From Caulobacteraceae bacterium (GTDB lineage: Bacteria; Pseudomonadota; Alphaproteobacteria; Caulobacterales; Caulobacteraceae), in the NCBI GenBank assembly GCA_947456005.1, contig CANGRP010000054.1, positions 1 through 11,252 of the forward strand: 11,252 nucleotides of DNA. Reading direction: 5' to 3'. The translations under genes and the position numbers were made by a program. Positions 1-6,368 of the stretch are shown here, in pieces. Below the pieces are notes generated by a model, which ran no database searches, was not told the DNA's origin, and saw only the letters and a list, made by a program, of their open reading frames with translations. Each line of letters begins with the position of its first letter. The first letter of the stretch is position 1.

Positions 1-1371
1 CAGGCGGCCACCTCCATCGGCGCCGTCGCTGTGGCGATGAACGCCCTGTGGCAGTCTGACGAGCTGGAGTACGGCCTGAAGGACTGCGGCGCGAAGGTCT
101 TCATCGCCGACCAGGAACGGCTGGACCGGCTGGCGGGCTGTTCGTCCGATCTCGACGTGCCCGTCATCGCCGTCCGCGCGGACCGGCCCGGCAAGGCCCT
201 CCGCTACGAGGACCTTATGGCGGAGGCGAAGGACGCGACCCTGCCGGCCGCCGACATCGCCCCGGACGATGACGCCACCATCTTCTACACCTCGGGCTCC
301 ACCGGCCATCCCAAGGGCGTGGTCTCCTCCCACCGCAACATCATCTCGGCCCTCTTCTCCTGGGAGCTGGACCTACGGACCGGCGCCCTCATGCAGGGGA
401 TCGAGCCGGCGCCGCCGGTCCGCCAGCCGGTCGCCCTGCTGGGCGTGCCCCTGTTCCACGTCACTGGCGCCAACGCCATCTTCCTGCAGTGCTACCGCGC
501 CCAGCGCGCCATGGTCTGCATGTACAAGTGGGACGCCGAGCTCGCCGCCGAGATCATCGAGCGCGAGAAGGTCACCAGCTTCACCGCCCCCGCAGCCATG
601 ACCGGCGACCTGGTGCGCGAGGCCAAGCGCACCTCGCGCGACCTCTCCAGCCTGCTCACGGTGGGGGGCGGCGGGGCGCCCAGGGCCCCCGAGCAGGTGG
701 CCCAGATCGGCTCGTCCTTCGCCCAGGCCATGCCCAACACCGGCTGGGGCATGACCGAGACCAACGCCATCGGCACCGGCATCGGCGGGGAGGAGTACCT
801 CAACCGTCCCGCCAGCTCGGGCCGCTGCTCGGCGGTGCTGGAGCTGAAGATAATCGACGACCAGGGCCGGGCCCTGCCGGCCGGCGAGCGCGGCGAGCTC
901 CTGATCCGAGGGACCAGCCTCTTCCGCGGCTACTGGAACCGGCCGGAGCTGAACGCCGAGATCTTCGAGGACGGCTGGTTCCGGACCGGCGACGTCGCCT
1001 ACCTCGACGACGAGGGTTACTTGTTCATCGTCGACCGCATCAAGGACCTGATCATCCGCGGCGGCGAGAACATCGGCTGCGGCCAGGTCGAGGCCGCCCT
1101 TCTCAAGCACCCGCACATCCATGAGGCGGCGGTCTACGCCGTCCCCGACGAGCGGCTGGGCGAGGAGGTGGGCGCCACGGTCCATGGCGATCCCGGCCTG
1201 GAGCCGGATCAGATCCGCGACTTCCTCAAGGATCATCTCGCCCGGTTCGAGATCCCCCGCTACATCGACATCTCGCCGGAACCCCTGCCGCGCATCGCCT
1301 CCGGCAAGATCCTCAAGCGCGGCCTGCGCGACGAGGTCGCCCGCCGCCTCGCCGCCGCCCAGACGCCCTGA
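1..1371 (+). CDS. Acyl-CoA synthetase (AMP-forming), 5'-truncated by window edge
   Basis: This is a class I adenylate-forming enzyme (ANL superfamily, fatty-acid-CoA ligase type). The family activates a carboxylic acid with ATP to an acyl-adenylate and transfers it to CoA. The frame is open from base 1, and the residues before the first GTG (base 31) already fit the family (GAVAV.MNA.W..DELEYGLKD), so the true start lies outside the window. 456 residues are visible; the family usually has about 500-550. Counting from base 1, visible motifs are the phosphate-binding loop YTSGSTGHPKG (96-106), GWGMTE (248-253), the TGD aspartate (331), the hinge DRIKD around 345-349, GGEN, and PRIASGK with the catalytic lysine at 436. 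It ends in TGA and converges on the minus-strand cluster across a repeat-filled gap. The acid substrate is unknown. It could feed the neighbouring dehydrogenases, but that is inference from position only. Confidence 0.93.
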   Translation, partial: QAATSIGAVAVAMNALWQSDELEYGLKDCGAKVFIADQERLDRLAGCSSDLDVPVIAVRADRPGKALRYEDLMAEAKDATLPAADIAPDDDATIFYTSGSTGHPKGVVSSHRNIISALFSWELDLRTGALMQGIEPAPPVRQPVALLGVPLFHVTGANAIFLQCYRAQRAMVCMYKWDAELAAEIIEREKVTSFTAPAAMTGDLVREAKRTSRDLSSLLTVGGGGAPRAPEQVAQIGSSFAQAMPNTGWGMTETNAIGTGIGGEEYLNRPASSGRCSAVLELKIIDDQGRALPAGERGELLIRGTSLFRGYWNRPELNAEIFEDGWFRTGDVAYLDDEGYLFIVDRIKDLIIRGGENIGCGQVEAALLKHPHIHEAAVYAVPDERLGEEVGATVHGDPGLEPDQIRDFLKDHLARFEIPRYIDISPEPLPRIASGKILKRGLRDEVARRLAAAQTP

Positions 1372-1374
1372 TTT

Positions 1375-1543
1375 CTCCCACAGGGGAGGTGGCGCGCGGC
1401 GCACCGGAGGGGGCAAGGGCGGCTCAGCAGACCCCCTCACCGACCTTCGGTCGGAGCTCCCCCTTGGGGGAGCAATGGGCTCTTGAATTCCTCCCCCCGG
1501 GGGGAGGTGGACCGGGGCAGGGCCCAGGGCCGGAGGGGGTCAA
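1375..1543. repeat. Composite palindromic intergenic repeat (three half-units)
   Basis: The 190-base convergent gap holds no gene but is filled with GC hairpins. Half-unit 1 (1375-1416) is degenerate, CTCCC-ACA-GGGGAG followed by GGAGGGGGCAA. Half-unit 2 (1431-1475) has a stem CCGACC-TTC-GGTCGG (1440-1454) and a palindrome with 8-bp arms GCTCCCCC/GGGGGAGC (1456-1473). Half-unit 3 (1490-1543) starts with the perfect palindrome CCTCCCCC-CG-GGGGGAGG (1490-1507) and ends GGAGGGGGTCAA. Half-units 2 and 3 recur in opposite orientation at 9169-9282. The stems could stop transcription or protect 3' ends from both sides, but no T-tract follows them, so a classical rho-independent terminator is not shown. 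I do not assign a named repeat family. Confidence 0.8.
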
Positions 1544-1561
1544 GGGCGTCGCCGTCGGGCG

Positions 1562-2566
1562 CTACCACGCCTCCGCGAGCAGAGCCCGCGCCTGCAGCCG
1601 GATCTGTGCGATGCGAGGTTCCAGCCACTCGCCAGGGTCGATCTCCGGACGCTCGTGCAGCCAGCCCAGCTGCACCAGGCTGCGCACCAGCAGGAAGAGG
1701 GGCAGTTGCGCCGCCTCGGCCTCCGGCAGGTCGCGCACCTGCCGGTATCCGGCCAGAAAGGCGTCCCTGACCTCTGCGAAATCCGGTGAAGCCTGCTGGT
1801 GGGTGAGGGCCACGGCGATGTCGTACATGCGCCAGCCGAAGGCCGCGTCGTCGAAGTCGATGATGGCGAGGTCCCCGTCCCGCACCAGCAGGTTCCCTGG
1901 GTGCAGGTCGGCGTGGATCATCCCGAAGACAGCCAGGTCCTGAGGCAGGGCGGACAGGCGGGCGTACAGCACGTCCCGCGCCGCCAGGACGAGGCCCCGG
2001 TCTTCGGCGGTCAGGGCCGCATGGTCCCAGAAGGGCCCCCAGCGGGGCGCCGGACCCATCAGGCCGTCCGCGTCCAGGCGTGTGCGGGCGAAGCCGGGGG
2101 GCGGGGTCCAGGCCTCGGACTGCAGGTGGGTCCGGGCGACCAGGGCGCCGAGGCGGTGGAACCACAAGGGGCGCTCGCCGGTCCGGTCCGGCGACTCCAG
2201 GAAATCGTCCAGCACCTCCCCGTCAATCCAGCGCGTCACGCCGACAAGGCGGTTCTCGCCAGTGCCCTCGACCCGCTGCGGGACGAAGGTGCGTCCGTCC
2301 CGGGCCGGCAGGGGTTCGGGCGCCTCCAGCCCCGCTTCGCGCAGGGCCGCCGTCCAGACGCGCTCAGCCTCCAGCTCGGCGGCCGAATTGTAGCCGGGGC
2401 GGTGCAGGCGCAGGACCCAGTCCTCACCCGTCTCGGCGTCCGTCAGACGGAAGGTGACGTTCTCCGAGACCGTGACGAGCGATACGCGTGGGTCTGCGAC
2501 CGGGAAGGCGCGCGCCGCTTCCCGGGCGGCGGGCAGGAAGAGCCGCTCGGCTTCATCCCGCTCCAT
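1562..2566 (-). CDS. APH-fold small-molecule kinase (phosphotransferase), hydroxylysine-kinase-like by context
   Basis: This 334-residue protein belongs to the aminoglycoside phosphotransferase / choline kinase superfamily and is predicted cytoplasmic. The catalytic loop HADLHPGN lies at 218-225 with Asp220 as the likely catalytic base, and the metal-binding motif IDFDD at 236-240. The N-lobe strand VLRLHRP (51-57) carries Arg where many kinases have Lys, which is seen in several APH subfamilies. I chose the ATG at 2566 (MERDEAERLF). An upstream ATG at 2617 would add 17 Pro/Arg-rich residues that only read through the end of the preceding gene. The start overlaps the stop of the class III PLP gene by 14 bases, suggesting translational coupling. 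In animals, hydroxylysine kinase (HYKK, this fold) works with a class III phospholyase, so the partner suggests a hydroxylated amine substrate. Homoserine or another alcohol is possible; the substrate is inference. Confidence 0.88.
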   Translation of the reverse strand: MERDEAERLFLPAAREAARAFPVADPRVSLVTVSENVTFRLTDAETGEDWVLRLHRPGYNSAAELEAERVWTAALREAGLEAPEPLPARDGRTFVPQRVEGTGENRLVGVTRWIDGEVLDDFLESPDRTGERPLWFHRLGALVARTHLQSEAWTPPPGFARTRLDADGLMGPAPRWGPFWDHAALTAEDRGLVLAARDVLYARLSALPQDLAVFGMIHADLHPGNLLVRDGDLAIIDFDDAAFGWRMYDIAVALTHQQASPDFAEVRDAFLAGYRQVRDLPEAEAAQLPLFLLVRSLVQLGWLHERPEIDPGEWLEPRIAQIRLQARALLAEAW

Positions 2567-3833
2567 GCAAGGCGTCCAGCGTCGCGTCGAAGGCGGGCAG
2601 GAAGGCCTCGGCGTCATCCTGGCTGAAGACCAGGGGCGGGCGGATCTTGACCACGTTGTTGAAAGCCCCGGCGTTCGAGGTCAGGAAGCCTCGGTCCTTG
2701 AGGCCGTTGCAGACGGCCCGGGCTGCAGCAAGGTCCGGGGCGCCGTCAGGGCCGACCATCTCCACCCCCAGGAAGAGGCCGCACCCGCGGGCGTCGGCCA
2801 CCCCGGGCCATCGCCCCAACCGGGCCTTCAGCTCCGCTTTCAGGAAGGCGCCGACCCGCTCGGCATGGGCCAGAAGCCCCCGGGACTCGATCTCGTCCAG
2901 AACCGCGTGACCCGCCGCCGCCTGCAGGGGGCTGGAAGCGAAGGTGTTGAAGTAGCGGGTGCGGCTGCGGAAGGTCTCGACCAGGGCGCGGGAGGCGGAG
3001 GTGGCGGCCAGCGGCACGCCATTGCCCATGGGCTTGCCGGTCACCACGATGTCCGGTGTGAAGCCAGTGACTTCGTAACCCCACCACCGGCCCGTGCGGC
3101 CATAGCCGGACTGGACCTCGTCGGCGATGATGAGTCCCCCCCGGGCGCGGACCCGGGCGGCGGCCTTTTCCATGAACCCCGGGGGGAGGTCGGGCAGGCC
3201 TTCGTTGGCCAGGATGGAGCAGACGATCAGGGCCGCGATCCCGTCCCCGGAGGCGTCCAGGGCGTCCATGGCCCGGTCGAGTCCCGCCAGGTAGGCCTCT
3301 GTCAGGGCCTCGCCCGACAGGCCAGGCTCGGGCGTCCGCAAGGTCTGGGGGAAGGGGAAGCTGCGGAAACCGGGCGAGCGGTCTGACCCGGCGGGCAGGC
3401 CGCTCATGGCCCCCACCAGTTCCGAGTTGCCGTGGTAGGTGGCGTCCGTGCAGAGGATGCCCCGGCGACCCGTGGCCATGCGGGCCATGCGCAGGGCGAT
3501 CTCGTTGGCCTCAGTCCCCGAACAGGAGAAGATGACGCTCTCGATCCCCTCGCCCAGCTTGCCGGTGAGGCGCTCGGCCAGGCGGATGATGTCCTCGTGC
3601 AGGTAGCGGGAGTGGACGTTCAAGGTCGCCTGCTGTCGTCCAATGGCTTCGGCCACCCGGGGGTTGCCGTGCCCCACGCAGGGCACGTTGTTGTACATGT
3701 CGACATATCGCCGGCCATCGGCGTCGAAGAGCCAGGCCCCCTCTCCCCGGACGATGTTCAGGGGGGTCTCATAGAAGAGGGCCGCCCCGGCGCCGAAGGC
3801 CCGGTTGCGCCGCTCCAGCAGCCCGTCAGACAA
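2553..3833 (-). CDS. Class III PLP enzyme, aminotransferase-fold, probable ammonia-phospholyase type
   Basis: This fold-type I PLP enzyme of 426 residues (TTG start) is in the class III aminotransferase family. Visible are the phosphate-binding SGTEANE (105-111), YHG (133-135), the PLP-ring aspartate in IADEVQSGYGRTG (Asp238) and the Schiff-base lysine in TGKPMGNG (Lys267). The segments YNNVPCVGHGNPRV, LNVHSRYLHED, YFNTFASSPL and KIRPPLVFS match the ETNPPL/PHYKPL (AGXT2L) branch as I know it. Members of that branch remove phosphate and ammonia from phosphoethanolamine or 5-phosphohydroxylysine rather than transaminate. I prefer TTG at 3833: it gives (M)SDGLLERR, where homologues begin, has a GGGGG stretch 8 bases upstream, and overlaps the preceding kinase stop by 8 bases. 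An ATG at 3905 would overlap conserved kinase coding by 80 bases. A true omega-transaminase activity is the main alternative. Confidence 0.87.
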   Translation of the reverse strand: MSDGLLERRNRAFGAGAALFYETPLNIVRGEGAWLFDADGRRYVDMYNNVPCVGHGNPRVAEAIGRQQATLNVHSRYLHEDIIRLAERLTGKLGEGIESVIFSCSGTEANEIALRMARMATGRRGILCTDATYHGNSELVGAMSGLPAGSDRSPGFRSFPFPQTLRTPEPGLSGEALTEAYLAGLDRAMDALDASGDGIAALIVCSILANEGLPDLPPGFMEKAAARVRARGGLIIADEVQSGYGRTGRWWGYEVTGFTPDIVVTGKPMGNGVPLAATSASRALVETFRSRTRYFNTFASSPLQAAAGHAVLDEIESRGLLAHAERVGAFLKAELKARLGRWPGVADARGCGLFLGVEMVGPDGAPDLAAARAVCNGLKDRGFLTSNAGAFNNVVKIRPPLVFSQDDAEAFLPAFDATLDALHGAG

Positions 3834-4869
3834 CCGCAGGGCCCCCGTTGGCGATGGACCAGGCCCGGGCGGCGTATCGCTGGATCGAGGGATAGGCCTC
3901 GACATACCGGTCCGACGAGGCGTTGCCGTCCAGGCCGCGCTTGTAGACGCCCTGGTTGATGGCCGCGATGCGGAACAGGGTGAAGGCCAGGTGGAAGCTC
4001 CAGTCCTTCAGGGCCGGTCGCCCCGAGGCCTCGGCGTAGATCTCGAACATCTCGGCCTGGGACGGGATGCCCAGGTCGGTGAGTGTCTTCTGGGGCGTCT
4101 CGCCCATCATGAAGAGGGTGGTGTAGGCGACGTCGGAATAGGGGTCGCCCAATGTCGACAGCTCCCAGTCCAGCAAGGCCTCGAGCTTCGGCTCGGTGGG
4201 ATGCAGCATGCAGTTGCGGATCGAGAAGTCGCCGTGGACGATCCGGGTCTCGCTCTGCGCCGGCATGTGGGCGGGCAGCCACGCCATCAGCCGTTCCATG
4301 TCGGGATGATCGTCGGTCTGGGCGGCCTTGTACTGGCGCACCCAGCGGCTGATCTGCCGCTCGTAATAGTTTCCAGGTCGTCCGTAGTCGGACAGTCCGA
4401 CAGAAGCGGGGTCGATGGCGTGCAGCTTGGCCAGCACCTTCAGGTAGTCGGTGAAGACCGCCCGGCGCTCGGCGGGGGTCATGCCGGGTAGGGAGGGGTC
4501 GAGGAAGATCCGGCCCTTGACCCAGTCCATGACGAAGAACTCGGAGCCAATGACCGACGTATCTTCGCAGTGCAGACGCACGGTGGGCACCGGCACGCCT
4601 GAGCCGCCAAGGGCCTTGAGCACGGTGTACTCCCGCCCGACCTGGTGGGCCGAAGGCAGGAGATCGCCGGGCGGCTTCTTGCGCACCACCCAGCGGCGGT
4701 CGGGCGAGGCGATCAGGAAGGTCGGATTGGAATGCCCGCCCTCGAACTGGCGGACGGTCAGCGGCCTCCGGAAGCCCTCAAGCCGCCCGTCCAGCCAGGC
4801 CTCCAGCCGGGCCTCGTCGAAGCGATGCGCGGCCCGCACCTCGGTGATCTCGGCCTCGCCCTCGGACAT
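3826..4869 (-). CDS. ACAD10/ACAD11-type acyl-CoA kinase domain protein (APH fold, LvaA-like)
   Basis: This 347-residue stand-alone kinase resembles the N-terminal half of mammalian ACAD10/ACAD11. In the known pathway the kinase phosphorylates the 4-hydroxyl of a 4-hydroxyacyl-CoA, and the dehydrogenase domain then eliminates phosphate to give an enoyl-CoA. LvaA of the Pseudomonas levulinate pathway is a bacterial counterpart. Motifs are the nucleotide loop FEGGHSNPTF (42-51), VVRKKPPG with the N-lobe lysines (61-68), the catalytic loop HGDFSIRN (212-219, Asp214) and LDWELSTLGDP (233-243), which carries the metal-binding Asp234. The start ATG at 4869 has a strong AGGAGG five bases upstream. 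The gene follows the ACAD11-like dehydrogenase by 54 bases, and its TGA overlaps the PLP gene start. The catalytic loop reads SIR where relatives often have RLD or RLG. Family and partnership are well supported; the chain length and hydroxyl position are not. Confidence 0.9.
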   Translation of the reverse strand: MSEGEAEITEVRAAHRFDEARLEAWLDGRLEGFRRPLTVRQFEGGHSNPTFLIASPDRRWVVRKKPPGDLLPSAHQVGREYTVLKALGGSGVPVPTVRLHCEDTSVIGSEFFVMDWVKGRIFLDPSLPGMTPAERRAVFTDYLKVLAKLHAIDPASVGLSDYGRPGNYYERQISRWVRQYKAAQTDDHPDMERLMAWLPAHMPAQSETRIVHGDFSIRNCMLHPTEPKLEALLDWELSTLGDPYSDVAYTTLFMMGETPQKTLTDLGIPSQAEMFEIYAEASGRPALKDWSFHLAFTLFRIAAINQGVYKRGLDGNASSDRYVEAYPSIQRYAARAWSIANGGPAVV

Positions 4870-4874
4870 CCGAA

Positions 4875-4880
4875 CCTCCT
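4875..4880 (-). promoter_or_regulatory. Strong Shine-Dalgarno AGGAGG of the acyl-CoA kinase gene
   Basis: On the minus strand AGGAGG sits five bases before the ATG at 4869. It fixes that start and is the best-matching ribosome binding site in the cluster, even though it lies behind a hairpin in the gap between cistrons. Confidence 0.85.
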
Positions 4881-4889
4881 GTGGAAGCC

Positions 4890-4913
4890 GGACGGCGGCC
4901 GGGGCCGCCGTCC
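4890..4913. other. Perfect 11-bp inverted repeat between the dehydrogenase and kinase genes
   Basis: The 24 bases consist of arms GGACGGCGGCC and GGCCGCCGTCC separated by two bases. They lie in the 54-base gap just after the stop of the ACAD11-like gene and 9 bases before the kinase Shine-Dalgarno. No T-tract follows on either strand. In the transcript this would form a very stable GC hairpin, possibly an mRNA-processing or 3'-end protection element, a partial terminator, or a stem affecting kinase translation. The structure is seen; the role is inferred. Confidence 0.75.
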
Positions 4914-4923
4914 GCGCCTGGCC

Positions 4924-6240
4924 TCAGTTCCGCCAGACGACGCCCGAGGTCTGGTCCTCACCGCCGCCCTCGTACTGGCGGATCTCATTCCGGCCGACCA
5001 CCAGGTGATGGACCTCGTCCGGGCCGTCGGCGATGCGCAGGGTGCGCTGGCCGGTGTACATCCGGGACAGGGGCGTCCACTGCGAGACGCCGGTGGCGCC
5101 GTGCATCTGGATCGCCTGGTCGATGATCTGGCAGACCCGCTCGGGCACCATGGCCTTGACCATGTGCACCCAGACCCGGGCTTCGCGGTTGCCGAGGATG
5201 TCCATCGCCTTGGCCGCCTTGAGGACCATCAGGCGCATGGCCTCGATGTCGATCCGGGCGCGGGAGATGATCTCGACGTTGCCGCCCAGCCAGGCGATCT
5301 TGCGGCCGAAGGCCTCGCGCGAGAGGCCGCGGCGAACCATCAGGTCCAGGGCCCGCTCGGCCTGGCCGATGGAGCGCATGCAGTGGTGGATCCGGCCCGG
5401 GCCGAGGCGCAACTGGCTGATCTCGAAGCCGCGGCCCTCACCGAGCAGCATGTTCGACTCCGGCACCCGCACATTGGTGAAGCGGATGTGCATGTGGCCG
5501 TGGGGCGCATCATCCTCGCCGAAGACATGCATCGGGCCGAGGATTTCCACGCCCGCGGTGTCGATCGGCACCAGGATCTGGGACTGCTGGCGGCTGGGGG
5601 GCGCGTCGGGGCTGGTCTTGACCATGGTGATCATGATCTTGCAGCGCGGGTCGCCGGCGCCGGAGATGTAATACTTCTCGCCGTTGATCACCCACTCGCC
5701 GTTCTCGAGCACCGCGCTCATGCCGACGTTCTTGGCGTCGGAAGAGGCCCGGTCCGGCTCGGTCATGGCGAAGGCCGAGCGGATCTCGCCGTTCAGCAGG
5801 GGCTTCAGCCAGCGTTCCTTCTGCTCGGGCGTGCCGACGCGCTCCAGCACCTCCATGTTGCCGGTGTCCGGGGCCGAGCAGTTCATCACCTCCGAGGCGA
5901 GCGGAACCTTGCCCAGCTCCACGGCGATGTAGGCGTAGTCCAGGTTGGAGAGACCCTCGCCGGTCTCGGCGTCAGGCAGGAAGAAGTTCCAGAGACCTTC
6001 CTTCTTGGCCTGGTTCTTGGCTTCCTCGAGCAGTTCCAGCTGGCCGGGGGCGTAGCTCCAGCGGTCCGCCCGGCCCTCGCCGAGCTGGTGGAACTTCTCC
6101 GACATCGGGGCGACGGTCTCTTGGACGAAGCGCTTGACGTGCTCGTAGAGCGGCGTCGCCTTTTCGCTCATCCGCAGGTCGTTCAGGTCGTCCTTGGGAT
6201 CGAAGCCGAAAGCGGCCTTGGCCGGGGTGATCGTATTCAT
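4924..6240 (-). CDS. Acyl-CoA dehydrogenase, ACAD11-type (4-phosphoacyl-CoA dehydrogenase/lyase candidate)
   Basis: This FAD-dependent acyl-CoA dehydrogenase has 438 residues. Motifs line up with the dehydrogenase half of ACAD11: PDTGNMEVL (124-132), FAMTEPDRASSDA (157-169, substrate/FAD binding), SGAG-PRCKI (193-202), LGEGRGFEISQLRLGPGRIHHC (266-287), GATGVSQ (381-387) and RIADGPDEVHH (402-412). ACAD10/11 dehydrogenases act after the kinase to turn 4-phosphoacyl-CoA into enoyl-CoA; ordinary alpha,beta-dehydrogenation is the alternative. The residue aligned with the catalytic Glu376 of MCAD is Asp405. I chose the ATG at 6240 over one at 6270: an AGAGGA lies eight bases upstream and MNTITPAKAAFGF is a better N-terminus. 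It is the first gene of the apparent four-gene operon, 123 bases after the transporter stop. In animals kinase and dehydrogenase are one polypeptide; here they are split and in reversed order. Confidence 0.92.
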   Translation of the reverse strand: MNTITPAKAAFGFDPKDDLNDLRMSEKATPLYEHVKRFVQETVAPMSEKFHQLGEGRADRWSYAPGQLELLEEAKNQAKKEGLWNFFLPDAETGEGLSNLDYAYIAVELGKVPLASEVMNCSAPDTGNMEVLERVGTPEQKERWLKPLLNGEIRSAFAMTEPDRASSDAKNVGMSAVLENGEWVINGEKYYISGAGDPRCKIMITMVKTSPDAPPSRQQSQILVPIDTAGVEILGPMHVFGEDDAPHGHMHIRFTNVRVPESNMLLGEGRGFEISQLRLGPGRIHHCMRSIGQAERALDLMVRRGLSREAFGRKIAWLGGNVEIISRARIDIEAMRLMVLKAAKAMDILGNREARVWVHMVKAMVPERVCQIIDQAIQMHGATGVSQWTPLSRMYTGQRTLRIADGPDEVHHLVVGRNEIRQYEGGGEDQTSGVVWRN

Positions 6241-6248
6241 GCTTTCTG

Positions 6249-6254
6249 TCCTCT
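6249..6254 (-). promoter_or_regulatory. Ribosome binding site AGAGGA deciding the dehydrogenase start at 6240
   Basis: On the minus strand AGAGGA lies eight bases before the ATG at 6240. This supports that start over the in-frame ATG at 6270. Confidence 0.6.
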
Positions 6255-6311
6255 CTGTCTGGCCTGTCATCGCATCCGTCGCCGCGGCCTGCAGCGCTAA
6301 TCTGAGCGATC

Positions 6312-6339
6312 AGTATGGCAGCCGGCCCTCATTCGCCAA
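6312..6339 (-). promoter_or_regulatory. Candidate sigma-70-type promoter of the four-gene cluster
   Basis: In the 123-base gap between the transporter stop and the dehydrogenase start, the minus strand carries TTGGCG, a 16-base spacer and CATACT. The first is one base off the Caulobacter-type TTGACG and the second is four of six against TATAAT. A short inverted repeat CTGA-N4-TCAG overlaps the downstream edge (about 6302-6313) and could be an operator. This is a match by eye only. The cluster could instead be transcribed from the promoter upstream of the transporter. Confidence 0.3.
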
Positions 6340-6351
6340 CCGTTTTTGAGG

Positions 6352-6368
6352 GGTGACGCCGGGTCACC
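6352..6368. other. Small hairpin spanning the transporter stop codon
   Basis: GGTGAC and GTCACC form a six-base-pair stem around a five-base loop, enclosing the TGA of the transporter gene. On the minus strand it is followed by CCTCAAAAA, not by a U-tract, so it is not a standard terminator. It may be chance. Confidence 0.3.

Noticed and set aside
373..1440. Long minus-strand frame (355 codons) opposite the acyl-CoA synthetase
   Set aside because: Antisense to a gene with full adenylate-forming motifs; its product is low complexity and has no recognisable domain.
1431..1543. CRISPR or rho-independent terminators in the palindromic gap
   Set aside because: There are only a few palindromic half-units, with no regular spacers, so it is not a CRISPR. 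No T-tract follows any stem, so a classical terminator is not supported.
2567..2617. ATG at 2617 as start of the second APH kinase
   Set aside because: The added residues (MTPRPSCPPSTRRW...) only shadow the end of the PLP gene and do not look like an APH N-terminus.
3834..3905. ATG at 3905 as start of the class III PLP gene
   Set aside because: It would overlap conserved kinase coding by 80 bases and add a Pro/Ser-rich leader not expected in the family.
1..6240. A complete levulinate (lva) pathway from synthetase, kinase and dehydrogenase
   Set aside because: The synthetase is on the opposite strand in a separate unit, and no LvaB or LvaD (short-chain dehydrogenase) counterpart is present, so only the kinase/dehydrogenase logic carries over.
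4645..6300. Very long open frame (551 codons) on the plus strand opposite the dehydrogenase and kinase genes
   Set aside because: It is antisense to two well-matched genes. Its product is rich in His, Asp, Gly, Ala and Leu with no recognisable domain, the usual shadow of GC-rich coding on the other strand.
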